Source: Siphonodentalium dalli (lineage: Eukaryota > Mollusca > Scaphopoda > Gadilida > Siphonodentaliidae). From it: a DNA stretch of 64,000 nucleotides. How positions within the stretch are numbered: position 1 is the first letter of the stretch; each line of letters begins with the position of its first letter. The notes under the pieces were generated by a model. The model saw nothing but the letters and a program-made list of their open reading frames with translations, searched no databases and was not told the DNA's origin. This document shows, in pieces, positions 44,205 to 55,796 of this stretch. The position numbers and the translations under genes are program-made. The stretch is from NCBI GenBank assembly GCA_032622095.1, contig CP136069.1, positions 47,904,194-47,968,193 of the forward strand, given 5' to 3'.

Positions 44205-45199
44205 AGCAGTTTGCAGCACAAGGAGTGTTTTTAAGACAATATACTCATTTCGAACTAAAATCATAACATCGTGTGGCACATGTGATCCCGATTGTAAACC
44301 AATCTATATCTAATCGTTCACCCCGATTACGTATGCATTATACTAACATCGCCGAAAATATCAAACATAACTACCTTACCACTCCTCAGAAAGCATCGTC
44401 TGAACTATACGCTCAATTGTAAATATGTACAACTCTATTCGTGACGCAACTAACGATGAACTAACGCAAAGAGTGGTTCACCTAAAGTCACTGCATTAAT
44501 ATATAAGAATGACGGTGTGTGTTGTTAATTTAGATAAACTATTTGTAAAAATAACCACTTTGAGCATGATTATTGTCCAGTTCTATTTGATCACCCTACC
44601 GGAGTATTTCACAGCACTTTAAGGTTTGCACGTACGGAAGTTCTGTCTAAGAACGGTCCGTAGTATATATGCTGTAGCATGGTACATTCATTAGTTACCA
44701 AGTAATGTAATAATGTAACCCAAACCGTAATTAGCAACTACCAGTTACTTAAATTGCTCAGTCTTAAGCACCATTAATCCCTGCCGATATATTGTATAGG
44801 GAGTTGTAAACGAATAATTGGATTGGTCATTTTTGAAGTTATATATATTGATGCATGTATCAGTTATTCAATATCGCTATTGCCTTTCTACATTTGACTC
44901 CTATTGCAGTTGCTTTGGTCAACATATGAAGATATGATTAATTTTAATCAGGGTATGTGATGTAGTGCACACTACAGATGGTACTGGGACGTCATTATGC
45001 CCATAACTTTCCACTGGTAAACATAAGTTATACATGCATACATATGTAGATTTTGATATATCACGCTATAAGGTGAAAACTTTTTCAAGCAAAATTAATA
45101 CAAAAATCAATCACGCGATACTTTACAAATTGCGAAATTGTAATTATTGCAATTTATGTCTGAATGCATTGATTTCAGCTGCCAAATTTAATTTTTGAA
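44205..45199. other. No gene recognised
   Basis: AT-rich unique sequence without a plausible exon, long repeat or terminal inverted repeat that I could find by eye. Confidence 0.5.
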
Positions 45200-45203
45200 T
45201 TAA

Positions 45204-45416
45204 CCCTTTCACGACATAGAGCTGCGCTGGTGCAGCATTAACATTATGTGCCAGTGCATAATCTTAAATATGCGAGTCTCACGAGCTAACATACCTAAGA
45301 TAATGAATTGGCTTACAAGGTCGAGGTAAATATTGCTAGGTCAATATTTTATCTTAAATATGCGAGGTTCCCAATGGGAGACTCGCAAAAGTTCAGAAAG
45401 CTCCAGTCATGGGCGG
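45204..45416. mobile_element. piggyBac-like TTAA MITE, decayed, with hairpin modules
   Basis: TTAA at 45200-45203. The left end is CCCTTTCACGACATAGAGC and the right end GCTCCAGTCATGGGCGGG followed by TAA. It contains GGTGCAGCATTAACATTATG, a palindrome at 45250-45312, and the arms of a second at about 45339-45388 whose outer part is lost. It lies about 55 bp beyond the donor of the EGF/EB exon, inside the presumed intron. Confidence 0.75.
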
Positions 45417-45470
45417 GTAAAGAAATTTAGAACGGCCCGGGATGAATGGAATATTGTTATGTGTATTTAC

Positions 45471-45596
45471 CGCTTGTGCAGCTGGTATTGAATCCATTGT
45501 ATTTGTATCCCACAACACACTGGCAGGTACCATCTCGGCATTCAGAGTTGACCACTTGACAGTCTGAAGAAACACTGCAGCTGGCACCGAAACTAC
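45471..45596 (-). CDS. EGF/EB-like exon of secreted PAN-EGF family, locus B
   Basis: The acceptor TTCTTGTATTTACTTGTAG precedes the exon and the donor AAGCG/GTAAATAC follows. Phase 1-1, 126 nt, six cysteines (CSVSSDCQVVNSEC; CQCVVGYKYNGF). 124 of 126 bases equal the exon at 22550-22675. Phase 1 joins it upstream to the PAN exon ending at 51435 and downstream to the C-terminal exon starting at 36599. An alternative reading is open through the acceptor: from ATG at 45661-45663, MANNVILVALPFLTMVFLYL looks like a signal peptide running into GSFGASC. Pyrimidine-rich acceptors can mimic hydrophobic codons, so I favour the spliced model. Confidence 0.7.
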
Positions 45597-45814
45597 CTAC
45601 AAGTAAATACAAGAAAACCATAGTCAGAAATGGTAATGCCACCAAGATCACATTATTAGCCATAAATAGAAATTATAATAATATGATATAAACTAGCTTT
45701 CAAATCACATGTGGGAAATTTGGATGCCTCCATATATCAAGTTTTCCCCGTTTCTCGTGTTATACATTACATTCTTCAAGCTGTCTTTTTTATTACACTA
45801 GCTGGTGGGCCCGA

Positions 45815-46258
45815 CTTCGTCCGGGCTGTTTCCCATCTGATTTCCGGCGAAAGGCGCGATTTGACCTTGAATTGACTATTTTGAAAGTCAAGGTCAGGTC
45901 GGGGTCATGATTTGACCCGTCCAAAACACTCCCCGGATAAAAGTATCCCTAGGTATCAAATTTCGTCGAAATCAGTCCGTTTTACCCGATTTGACCTTGA
46001 ATTGACCATTTCGAAGGTCAAGGTCAGGTCGGGGTCACGATTTGACCCGTAAAAAACACCCCCTGACAAAAGTACCCCTAGGTATCAAATTTCGTCGAAA
46101 TCAATCCATCTTACCTGATTTGACATTTGATTGGCCATATTGAAGGTCAAGGTCACGCCGGGGTCACGATTTGACCCGTCCAAAACACTCCCCGGATAAA
46201 AGTAGCCATATGTATCAAATTTCGTCGAATCCGTCCGTTTTACCCAATTTGACCTTGT
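45815..46258 (+). repeat. ~129-bp tandem repeat, 3.4 units
   Basis: TTTCGTCGAAATCAGTCCGT, CCCGATTTGACCTTGAATTG, AAGGTCAAGGTCAGGTCGGG and GTCCAAAACACTCCCCGGAT recur with a period of about 129 bp. It is introduced at 45800 by CTGGTGGGCCCGACTTCGTC, a motif like those opening some arthropod and mollusc interspersed repeats. It abuts the 5' end of the LINE at 46259. Confidence 0.85.
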
Positions 46259-47697
46259 ACAATTCAACTCTTCCAAGACAAAAATAATAAATTTTTCCTT
46301 TTCATCTAATTACAATACTCTAAGTGTCGTAATGGACGGTCAGTTAATAGAGCAGGTGGACACACATAGACATCTTGGTGTGTTTCTTCAGTCTAACCTC
46401 AATTGGGACAAGCAAATAGAAAATTTGTGTGGAAGCTTAAGATCTCGCCCATCGCAATTGAGACGATTGAAATTCACAGTTAATCGGCGAACCTTGGAAT
46501 GTATGTACAAAACCTTTATTTTGCCGCTTATGGATTACGGAGATGTAATTTGGGCTCACGCACCGAACACTCTTCTTGTACTGCTTGATCGGATACATTA
46601 CGATGCCGCTCGAATTGTTAGTGTGTTAAATAAATCTGTTTCGAATGAAAAACTCCTCACTGAACTAGGATGGCCTACACTTTACACCAGACGCGAACAC
46701 CATAAATTTAATACTTGGCAGAAAATAATTCTTGGTAAAGCTCCCAATTACCTGAGTACACTTTTGTCGACCTTTACTAAAGATCAATCTACCTACTCAC
46801 ATCGATACCCATTATTATTCTTACAGAAACGCAACAATACAGAACATTTTAAATCGACCTTTCTGCCTGATATGGTAATTAAATGGAATGCTGTGGTAAT
46901 AAATGGTTCATCTGATCGCACCAAAACCGACATATTGAAATTAATGTATGACAAATTGCCTATATTTCCCCCAAAACCGCCGCCATACTTCAATTCAGGC
47001 TCTCGCAAATGGAACATCGTGCACACCAAGCTAAGGAATAATTGCAGCGATTTAAATTTTGATAAACTTGAAAACTATATCTCTATAACAGCCCACTGTC
47101 AATGTGGGTTTTATATTGAAGACGCCTCGCATTTTTTTCTTCCAGTGCCCGTTATTTGAAGAGAGTCGCTTAATATTCCTCCAACGCCTTTGGCTAAATG
47201 AAATTTTCGTTGACAGGGTTGAAGATATCCGCTTTGGTCAAAGCAACCTATCCAATACCTTAAATGATAAATTGTTTCGCAATACGCAAACTTTCATTGC
47301 ATCATCGGGTAGATTTCATTGACGGAAAATCTTCAAAATCCAAATAAGCCTATATCTTCATACATTCCCCATATTGCCATCAAAATACTCGGATCAGCTC
47401 GCAATAGGACCTACATCCCATCCTTGATATCTGTCTACTCACTTTATACCTCACCCTCATTTTCGACCCTCCTCGTTTTAGGTACTACATTCCAACTATA
47501 AGCTAACATTGAGTCCTACATAATTCCATATACAATTAATAATTTGCGTTTCAATATTGTTAAGGGAGAGGATCAATATTCTAAGTTGAATAACTTGTGC
47601 TTCCATCCCTTTTGATTAACTCATATCTTATTTCAGATTCTAATTTGTTAAATGTATTATGTAATGAGGGTCAAATAAAATATGCTCAAGTCAAGTC
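46259..47697 (+). pseudogene. 5'-truncated LINE: RT C-terminal part and 3' UTR
   Basis: The frame starts within the reverse transcriptase (FNSSKTKIINFSFSS; THRHLGVFLQSNLNW), passes the thumb block (FILPLMDYGDVIWAH, RIVSVL, LGWPTLYTRREHHKFN) and reaches the C-terminal Cys/His block CQCGFYIEDASHFF. At 47131-47137 a T run shifts the frame, after which QCPLFEESRLIFLQRLWLNE continues in another frame to a stop at 47320-47322. The 3' UTR ends AATAAAATATGCTCAAGTCA. Except for that one shift the long frame is open, so this copy is young. Confidence 0.85.
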
Positions 47698-48690
47698 TCA
47701 TGGTATTGTCTAAGGCTAAAGGCTACACAACGAAAAAATGTCGCAATTGACAAACAACAAATTTACCCCACGCACTGGACATGTGTGAGCTCTTCTCGAT
47801 TACACAGGGGTTTGTCGTGAAAACAAGTTAACATACAAATTAAATAAATATTTAAATTTAAGACGAGCACGTAACTTTAAAAAACGCATCTGTGTAGATA
47901 TCATACGCTGCAATGGGCATCAAATAATCGAGTACCTCCTGACTTACTTCTAACGGCCATAATTCACAAACGCCTGAACCGATTCTTAAAATTCCAACGC
48001 CAAATAATCCACAATTCTATGATAAACTGTTCCAAAACTTCGAAAACAGAAGCTGAAAAAATTATTACGGAGAACACCCGCGCCTGGGTACCACTTTATC
48101 ACCGGAGAAAATATACCGTCAATTTCAATTTCAATATTTATCGATAAATACCACCTTTTTACAAATCTCCTTCGTGTATCGACAGATCAATCACATATTT
48201 GAATCAAAATCGCCGCTCTTTTCCTATATTTCAGCAATAATTTCTTTAGTGTTCCATTACACATGCACTCAATGACATATTGGCGAACACGCACTCAGTA
48301 TACTGATCGTTGATTACTTAAAATGGCATCACGCGTATTGTGTGTAATCCGAAGTCGCTTCGTAATCATCGTTACATATAGGAAAAGAGTGTCAACTTGG
48401 ATTCAAATATGCGATATATTTGGGCGGATTTCAACACGGATGTATGTCGCATTTTTCGATATTCGCTGTCGATTGAACGCCGTAGTCCGCATTGGGCAAG
48501 TACGATTAATTAGTTCGACGATATATAGGTACTACTGCATGCTAAACCATAGGGTGACTGGACCTGGTTTAAACGGGCACTGTACACTAAATCCGGCCAT
48601 TTATGGGATCATCTCCTTTTATACTCAACATAATATATGCAACAAATGAATGAATGTGAACCATGGATGAGTGCAATATACACTCATTTG
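47698..48690. other. No gene recognised
   Basis: AT-rich. A 108-codon plus frame (48323-48649) has no domain, splice context or repeat origin that I can identify; chance is the simplest reading. Confidence 0.45.
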
Positions 48691-48691
48691 A

Positions 48692-48798
48692 TCTATGAAC
48701 GATGCAAACAACATGGTAAATATAATGAAATGAATTTATGACTGTAGTCATAAATTCATTTTCATTATAATTACCATTTTGTTTGCATCGTTCATAGA
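48692..48798. mobile_element. 107-bp hairpin MITE
   Basis: TCTATGAACGATGCAAAC ... GAATTTATGAC on the left pairs with GTCATAAATTC ... GTTTGCATCGTTCATAGA on the right, with a 4-nt loop and a few mismatches. Nearly the whole element is one stem. No coding capacity. Confidence 0.85.
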
Positions 48799-49139
48799 GT
48801 ACATGAGAGGTATCTCCAGGTATCCACGAAATCGATATGTTTTGTCCATTGAAAATAAAAGCTATATCAGGAAGATCCTTGTAAAAGTAGAGACTATAAC
48901 CTACGGAAATATAACACCCATATGCATGTATATATACTATACCGTGCCATTCCCATAATTCCCATAAGCGGCATTCGCATCATGTCATTTTTAGATATCG
49001 TGGTGCAGTACTTTATAGGCTCGTGAGGTTAGTACTATACAACACAATTATTGTACTGTTACCGTTATCGGCAACCAGAAAATGTTGATCTTGTAAAGTA
49101 CGAGTTGTGCTTTATAGTGTTCTGGTGAATACATCCTTG

Positions 49140-51130
49140 TAAATTGATTGCACTGTTTATTTGAATTCAACTACTCTTCATTTACAACACAAAGCGATGG
49201 CTTGTCTGTCTATGTTATTTTCTGTAAATTATTTATAACTGGGTTTCACCTGGACAGATTATTTATTATAATATTCGACTCTGGGATACTCCCAGAAAAC
49301 TGGGTAATTGGTATGATAAAACCATTTTATAAGAAAACTGGAGATCCGGGTAATCCAAAATCTAACAGAGGAATAACATTACTAAGTTGTCTAGCTAACG
49401 TTTTCACATCAATTTTAAATACCCGATTAACAATATATGCTGGATAAAAAAAACACAATAAATAACAATCAAATAGGATTCAGGAAGAAACATTCGACAA
49501 GTGACGATGTTTTCCTATTGAAAACTATCATTGATATTTATTTTGTGAGCGGAATGAAATTATATTGCACATTTGTCGACTTTCGCAAAGCTTTCGACAC
49601 GGTATGGAGAGATGAACTTAGGATCAAGATGTTGCACAATGATCTTAGTGGGAAGATATTCAGAGTCATTGAAATATTTTATTATAAAATAAAATCCTGT
49701 GCCAAGGAAAGGGATATCAAGTCGAACTATTCTCGAGCAATATTGTCTTGTGTCAAGGTGAATTAATGTCCCTATTTTTTGGTATATCAACGACGTTTAT
49801 AAATTTCTAGAAGACTGCAATAAATAGCCTTAAGCACTTATTTATGTTAAAACACAGGCTGCGTTGTAAAATTATTATGCTTGCTATACGCCGATGATAC
49901 TGTAATACTTACAGATACTGAAGGAGATATGACACGCGAACTTCGGGCATTTGAGGATTATTCAGAAGCATGGAAATTACATGTCAATATTAAGAACAAT
50001 AAAGTTACTATATTCTGCAAACAATTCCCAAAAAATCCACAAAAATTCTCCTTCAATGAAAATGTCCTTGAAACCGTCAATGAAGTTAATTATCTTGGAG
50101 TGAAGTTGTTTTTCAATGGTCGGGTCTGTGGAGCCATAAACAGAAATAAAGAGGTTGCCATAAAAGCCACGTACGGCCAGACCAGATCTCCTAATTGATA
50201 TCATGCTGACACTCGTCCAACATAAAATTGCTCCAATTTTATTATATGGCAGCGAAGCGTGGGGATTCGAACCAATCAAAGACATAGAATATGTTCACTT
50301 GCAATTATGTAAAATATTACTGGGAATGAAATTAAGCACACCAAGTTATATGGTTTATGGTGAGTTAGGGAGATACCCGATGTATATTGCTAGTAAATGC
50401 AGAACTATTTCTTATTGGTCTAAGTTAGATACACAAGCAGGGTCTATACTAGCTAAAGACATATCTAAACTCGTCTTATCATGCAGTAATGCAGATTATT
50501 TCGCGGGAAAGATAAGATGGATAGCAAAATATTAGATGTATAATGATTGAAAGTGATTTAAGTGAAACCTTCGCCACACAAGCACCCCTGTCGAAATCAG
50601 TAATCAGGAAAGTTAAACAAGTTTTGACTGAACAGTTTGAAGACAGTTGGCGGATAGAAATAGGGGATTAATCTCGGGGTTTACTATATCGACAACTTAA
50701 ACCGAAATTGAATTTTAGTAAACACCTCACTGAGTTACCGTGAACATTATTTGAGCAACTTGTTAAGATTAGAACCGCTAACCATAGACTATCTACAGAG
50801 TCAGGCCGATGGCATGATGATGACCAGCTTAAAGAGAACAGAATATGCAGGGCCCGTAGAGAAGGATTCGGGGAGGACTACCAGCATGTGCTAATCTGTA
50901 AGTATTTCACATTCTGAGAGTTAAAAATAAACTTAGCACTACTGGGAGTAGCATAACCTGACAAACATGAGTGGGCTTTTGTCGCACAAGCGGTCGAGCA
51001 ATGATATAATCAAAATGAAACATCCGACCAGACATTTAGTGAGTGTAGGCAGTCTGGCGCAGCTCTCTCGGTGAATTGTCAATGCAGCTCATTTCAGGAA
51101 GGCATTGAGGATTCATCGAATGAGCGTGGC
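49140..51130 (+). pseudogene. LINE reverse transcriptase relic, nearly whole RT to C terminus
   Basis: In order, with frame changes: PENWVIGMIKPFYKK, GITLLSCLANVFTSILNTRL, IGFRKKHSTSDDVFLLK, CTFVDFRKAFDTVWRDEL, the catalytic block LYADDTVILTDT (49881), EVNYLGVKLFFNG, APILLYGSEAWGF, PSYMVYGELGRYP, and a degraded C-terminal part around 50600-50920 (EQFEDSWR; Cys-rich end). The YADD motif names the reverse transcriptase palm. At least four frameshifts or gaps make it inactive. Same family as 23480-24118. Confidence 0.85.
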
Positions 51131-51434
51131 AAAAAAAAACCCTAACGCTACCAAAGGGTTGAGATAAAATGATAATATAATATAGGCTAACCTGGGGTCA
51201 CTGCTTGTAAATATATATTTGTTTATATATATGAAAATATGTTTTGTCCATCTACTAATGCACCTATGCCCTGTGTTTATTTGCAACTAAGTCATACTAA
51301 ACTTATAAACAAATTCTTGTTTATGTATGAGAGTTCCATGTGTTTCATACTTGCTTTAGCGTTATCAAAACAATAACTGTATACGTATGCACGTGTTCTC
51401 TAATGAATATGTAGTCAATTCGTTTGTAAAATAC

Positions 51435-51756
51435 CTTGTATGCCTCGTTGTCTGTGATATCTTGATCCGATTTCGTTTGTCGTGGGCTCGCGCCCGTCCA
51501 ATATATTGCTGTTAAGCGTGCATTGACCATATGTTGGGTTGTAGTAGTAAGACCAGCACTGTGGATGTCCCAAGCAAGACACAGCACACTGTCCAATAGT
51601 AATTCCTGACATCACACCCAGCTTTGTTCGGACATCGTCAAACACAAGACCGTCGTACATGCTGTCGGAATAAAACAAGGCAACTTGTCCTGGTGTGGCA
51701 AGTACATTGACCAGGCAGACCAACGAAAACAATAGACACATGTACAGACGGACCAT
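51435..51756 (-). CDS. First exon: signal peptide plus PAN/Apple domain
   Basis: ATG at 51754-51756 begins MVRLYMCLLFSLVCLVNVLA, a classical signal peptide with likely cleavage near residue 20. Then about 87 residues: VALFYSDSMYDGLVFDD, ITIGQCAVSC, CW and YGQCTL, cysteines spaced C-x3-C-x5-C-x11-C as in PAN/Apple domains, which bind carbohydrate or protein outside the cell. The donor ACAAG/GTATTTT at 51435 leaves phase 1, which matches both EGF/EB exons. If read past the donor it meets a stop 5 codons later. I chose the ATG because upstream codons lack another in-frame ATG. Confidence 0.7.
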
Positions 51757-51774
51757 GATACTGCCACGCAAAAG

Positions 51775-51783
51775 CTTTTAATA
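51775..51783 (-). promoter_or_regulatory. Possible TATA-like box
   Basis: On the minus strand TATTAAAAG lies about 20-30 nt before the ATG of the PAN first exon, with CCAATAA about 35 nt further upstream. If real it implies a very short leader. A chance match in AT-rich DNA is quite possible. Confidence 0.2.
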
Positions 51784-52605
51784 CACTTTCAAAGTAGTTG
51801 GTATGTTTATTGGCTCCTCCTCTGGATTTCCAGGTAACTGTGTTGTGGTGTGATATACGGGTATTATTCCCAAGCATAGCATGGACTTGTATAGCTCATT
51901 GTCTGCTATTGGCCAGATGATGTTTAGTGTTATGGCATAGTTACCTTGGAAAGTTTATGAGAGCCAAATATTGATAACTGCACTGCGAGACACCATTGTA
52001 TACCAATACCCAGGAAGGACATTAAAACGATGGCTTTATCACAAGCTGCTCTGTACAGAACGATACACAATAAATCCGCATTTTCCCGGAAGTACCTGCG
52101 CATGAGGTGCCGTGTGACGAATATACACATACAGCGGTATTGTTCGATTTCATTGCCGAATGAACCCCATAGTTGGGATCAATGAAAATATTGCAAAGTT
52201 TGTACTTAAGGTGGTACTGAGGTGGCCGTTTTGTCCACCCTCACAAAAACACAGTTCCTCTGGTATGTAATTGAAGAGTTAAACGGCATTGTAGTCATTT
52301 AAAAACATTCCTGTTAGTGTGTGCGTGTGTGATAACATTTAATCAATTAAATTCTTTATTGTCAGTTCGACGTGACGTAGTTCGGTTTGTTTCATCGGAG
52401 TTTATCTGGCGGGTGAAGGAAAGACCAGACAATCTCACGCCACTTCCCGTCAAAGACATTTTGGGCTGAAATTTCCCAGAATATGGGGACCATCCAGAGA
52501 GCTTCAAATGGGTCTAACAGTGATAATATTTTACAAAGAAGATAATGGTCCAGGATAAAAGTATGTGAAGTGACGCTGTCGGAGTCAGGTGGAGGAAAAA
52601 ACAAA
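51784..52605. other. No gene recognised; upstream region of the PAN exon
   Basis: Unique sequence with short chance frames. A (GT)n-like stretch lies near 52316-52330. Nothing that I can name. Confidence 0.4.
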
Positions 52606-52627
52606 GGGGGGGGGGGGGGGGGGGGGG
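52606..52627 (+). repeat. 22-nt poly-G tract
   Basis: An uninterrupted G run that could form a G-quadruplex and is liable to length error. It borders the tandem block that follows. Confidence 0.95.
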
Positions 52628-52629
52628 CA

Positions 52630-53240
52630 ACTAAATCGATGATTTGTTTTGTCGCCGATTTCCACCAAATTTACATATAATCATCTGCATTATGTGAAAA
52701 ATCTAATGGTGTGGTATAAAGAATGGTGACAGGGTGTTGCCATTCGAGTCAGGCGCTGTAAGTGAGAGGGACATCAACATCTATAAGAATATATTTTGTC
52801 GCCGATTTCCTCCCAATTTAATTATATAATATAATATATGAGGAGTCTAATGGTGCGGTTTAAGGATGCTAAAGTGTTGCCGTTCGAATCAGGGGTGGAG
52901 AGGGAGAGTTGCACCATAACAGATAAGTATATTTTTTGTCGCTGATTTCCACAAAATTTATATGTACTAATTTCCAATATATGATAAGTCTAGGCGTGGT
53001 TTAAAGATGCCATAATGTTGCCATTCGAGTCAGAGGCGGGGATGGATATGGGTACCAAACATTGATACCACTATATTTTTCAACGATTTCCATAAAATTT
53101 ATATACATGTTGTATAACCATATCCACGATATGAGGAATCTAACGGTGTTGTATACATATGCCATAATCTTATCGTTCGAGTCACAGGTGATGGGAAAGG
53201 GGCACTAAATCGATACGAATATTTTTTATTTGTCAACCAA
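52630..53240 (-). repeat. Tandem family, inverted block
   Basis: About four units of 130-145 bp with TTTGTCGCCGATTTCCACC, AATTTATATATAATCAT-like, ATGAGGAGTCTAATGGTGTG and GTTGCCATTCGAGTCAGG. Reverse complement of the block at 31610-32510 (GGCAATCGGCGACAAA, CACACCATTAGACTCCTCAT). Confidence 0.8.
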
Positions 53241-53244
53241 ATTT

Positions 53245-54270
53245 ATATATGACTACCAGGGTTACCCGGCGTTCGCCATGTTGAAATGACGTGGAACATT
53301 CCGTGTGGGGGAAGCTTATGGGAATAAAGAGTGCTCTTGCACAAAGTAGTTATTGTCCCATCGAAATATTTCGGAGAAGTATTATAATCATCATGCCCGT
53401 CCGTATGTCCGTCGGACGGACGCACATGTCATGCGAAATCGAATTTAGTCACGTTCTGATGATTGTTTACGGAGTTAAGCCCCTTTCGACTTATAATTCG
53501 CAGTTGTTTGGATTGTCCGGTTGATAACTTGAGCAATGTTCAAATTGGTACTTATGCACCACATTTAAAAAATAAATTCCAGATATATTTTGAGAACATT
53601 TAGAAATATCAGGAGATTTTGGTAAAACGTGCGTCTGACCATTAAACATGGTTTTGCCGTGATTATATAATTGGGAGAAATTGAGGAATCATACTTTTTA
53701 TTTCCGTGTCGCACACACCGTTTTCAAAAATGGCCAAAAAAAAAATTATTTTGCCAAATTTGTGGCCAAATTTTGTTTACCCCAAAATATGAAATCTAAG
53801 TGAAAAATCAAATTGAAGCGACACGGAAATCAAATTTATTTTATCCGTTATTTGATTTTGTGCTACAGCTTAATGTGTAACATGTCACTCATGGCAGTGC
53901 ACCATCAAACAATGAGCCACCAATGAGGATGAACACTAATGACTTCTTTGTCAAGTAACAATGGTCGGGTTAAAGAAGTGTAGACACGATATTTGAAGGA
54001 ATGGGCATAATTATATAGAATTTTAGATGTTGAATAAAACAGCAATATCCGTTAATTGCAAGACCGGAAAATGAAGATTTAATTTGGCCAAAAAAAATGG
54101 CCAACATATTGTTCGACCCAGCGCGAACACTGTATATATCTGGAGAAGAGAAGCTTGTGCAATCAGATCTGAACGCAAACAGTTATTATAATACTGCTGA
54201 AATACGACTGGGAAAATCATTGGCTGCAAGCGTTCGCAATGAATCAATATGCAATCCAGAATCACATTCG
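53245..54270. other. No gene recognised
   Basis: Begins with GGGTTACCCGGCGTTCGCCA, another interspersed-repeat-like motif, and has CGTCCGTATGTCCGTCGGAC near 53398. Near 54085-54125 AAATGGCC and CCAGCGCGAACACTG recall the solo repeat end at 1218-1236. No coding evidence. Confidence 0.45.
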
Positions 54271-55080
54271 TAAGCCCCGGTTCCATATCCCCGATTTCCC
54301 ACCCCGAATGTTCTCGAATGACTCCCGAATCATAATTTTGCAAACATCGTGGAGTAAGTTCGGGACGAGTCGGGACAGTGAATTTTTACCCCCGAACATG
54401 ATCGGGGATATCGGTGCTACCGGGGTCTATATATTCGGGACAATTCTGGACTCGCTCCCGACAGTTTTGAAATGTTCAAAACTATCGGGAACCAAGCCGA
54501 ATCGCTCCCGATATGTAAATCATCGGGAGAAATTCGGGAGCAATTCGGCACCTATTCGGGAGTAGTCGGCAGTATTCGGCAATATTCGGGTGGATATTCT
54601 GGAGTAGTCGGCAGTAATCGGTAGGTTATTCCCGAATTCGCCATGTGTGGCTGCTTTTATACTGAGATCCGGTGTATCTCCAAATTCGGCATCGATTCGG
54701 GACGCTCGGCAGCAATTGAATACCAATTCGGTATCTATTCGGCATCAATTCGGTACTAGTTCGGCATTGATTCGGGGTATTCGGCAACAATTCGGTGTAA
54801 GTCGGTAGTAATCTGGGCAATTTGGCAGCCACTCGCACGAAATTTCGGTATCAGTTCGGGATAATTCTTGATCATTCGGGAAGATATTCGGAAGCATTCT
54901 GGAATACTCAGCAATGTTCGGGACGATTCAATTTTGTCATAATTCGGCATCAGTTCGGCGGCTTTTTTGAATAAAACTCGTCCATAATTCTCTCGATTGC
55001 TGCCGATTTGGTCTGGTCCCGAATTTGTGCCGACTATACTAATTCGGGACAGAAAATCGGGAATATGGAACCGGGGCTTA
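54271..55080. mobile_element. TIR element packed with ATTCGG motifs
   Basis: Ends TAAGCCCCGGTTCCATAT and ATATGGAACCGGGGCTTA are exact 18-bp inverted repeats and continue with GGGAAATCGGGGATA-like pairing. TA may be the target duplication. The interior is a dense irregular array of ATTCGG, ATTCGGGA and ATTCGGCA, mostly in one orientation on the right and mixed on the left. Frames across it give repeated Pro/Asn/Arg motifs (for example LLPNTPNQCRTSTELMPN) and are artefacts. Confidence 0.85.
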
Positions 55081-55796
55081 ACTGTAATAACAAACAAGCC
55101 GCGAGTACATATAGACTCCACATAGATGAGTCTCAACCATTAGATAAGAGCCATAAATTTGCCCACAATTCAGTCAGCCATCATGTAGCCCCTATTTCGG
55201 GCGGTGTGGTATCATGGACGAAAGGAACTGCTTCCATTTCTTTGTATCTTAAAACATTGGGGCTAAACTCCAACGGCGAGATGTACACAGCTTGTGTACT
55301 GTAAACATGTGTATCCAGGGGCTATACAGCGGAGAGATGTACAAAGCCTGTGTTTTATACATGTGTATGCAGGGGATATACACACGGAAAACTCATTCAT
55401 TCTTTTGTAACGCCAAGACATGTATCATCATGTCGTGTTTTCGGACGATCGGTCGTCCGTATCAGTTAATAACACAATCATCGCCTTATGACATGCATGC
55501 CGTGACCATTTGATTAAAAACAGGGTCGTTTTCATTGACTGTTTGTAAATTTTCCAGAAATCAACACGCTGAAAGTGAAAATATCCAATGAAAAGAGCGT
55601 CTATTTTCGCAATTGACAGATTTTCATGATCATTGCCAATTTATCACCCGAGGTCAGCAAATGATGATCATATCAAACAATCACACATTGACAAGACAAT
55701 AATAATAATGGTCAGCCATGGCTACATGGACAATGACACAATACAGCGACAATACTTCGCGTGTGTATTCCTTGAGTATATATGCCGTGGATACAC
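55081..55796. other. No gene recognised
   Basis: Contains a short duplicated phrase (GGCGAGATGTACACAGCTTG at 55276 and CGGAGAGATGTACAAAGCCT at 55330; about 55 bp apart). Nothing else identifiable. Confidence 0.4.

Noticed and set aside
46259-46331. Independent start of a gene at the ATG at 46332
   Set aside because: Reverse-transcriptase-like codons (NSSKTKIINFSF) continue upstream of that ATG to the edge of the tandem repeat, so it is a truncated LINE.
54023-55136. Several 68-126-codon frames on both strands
   Set aside because: They overlap the ATTCGG-rich inverted-repeat element and show repetitive peptides.
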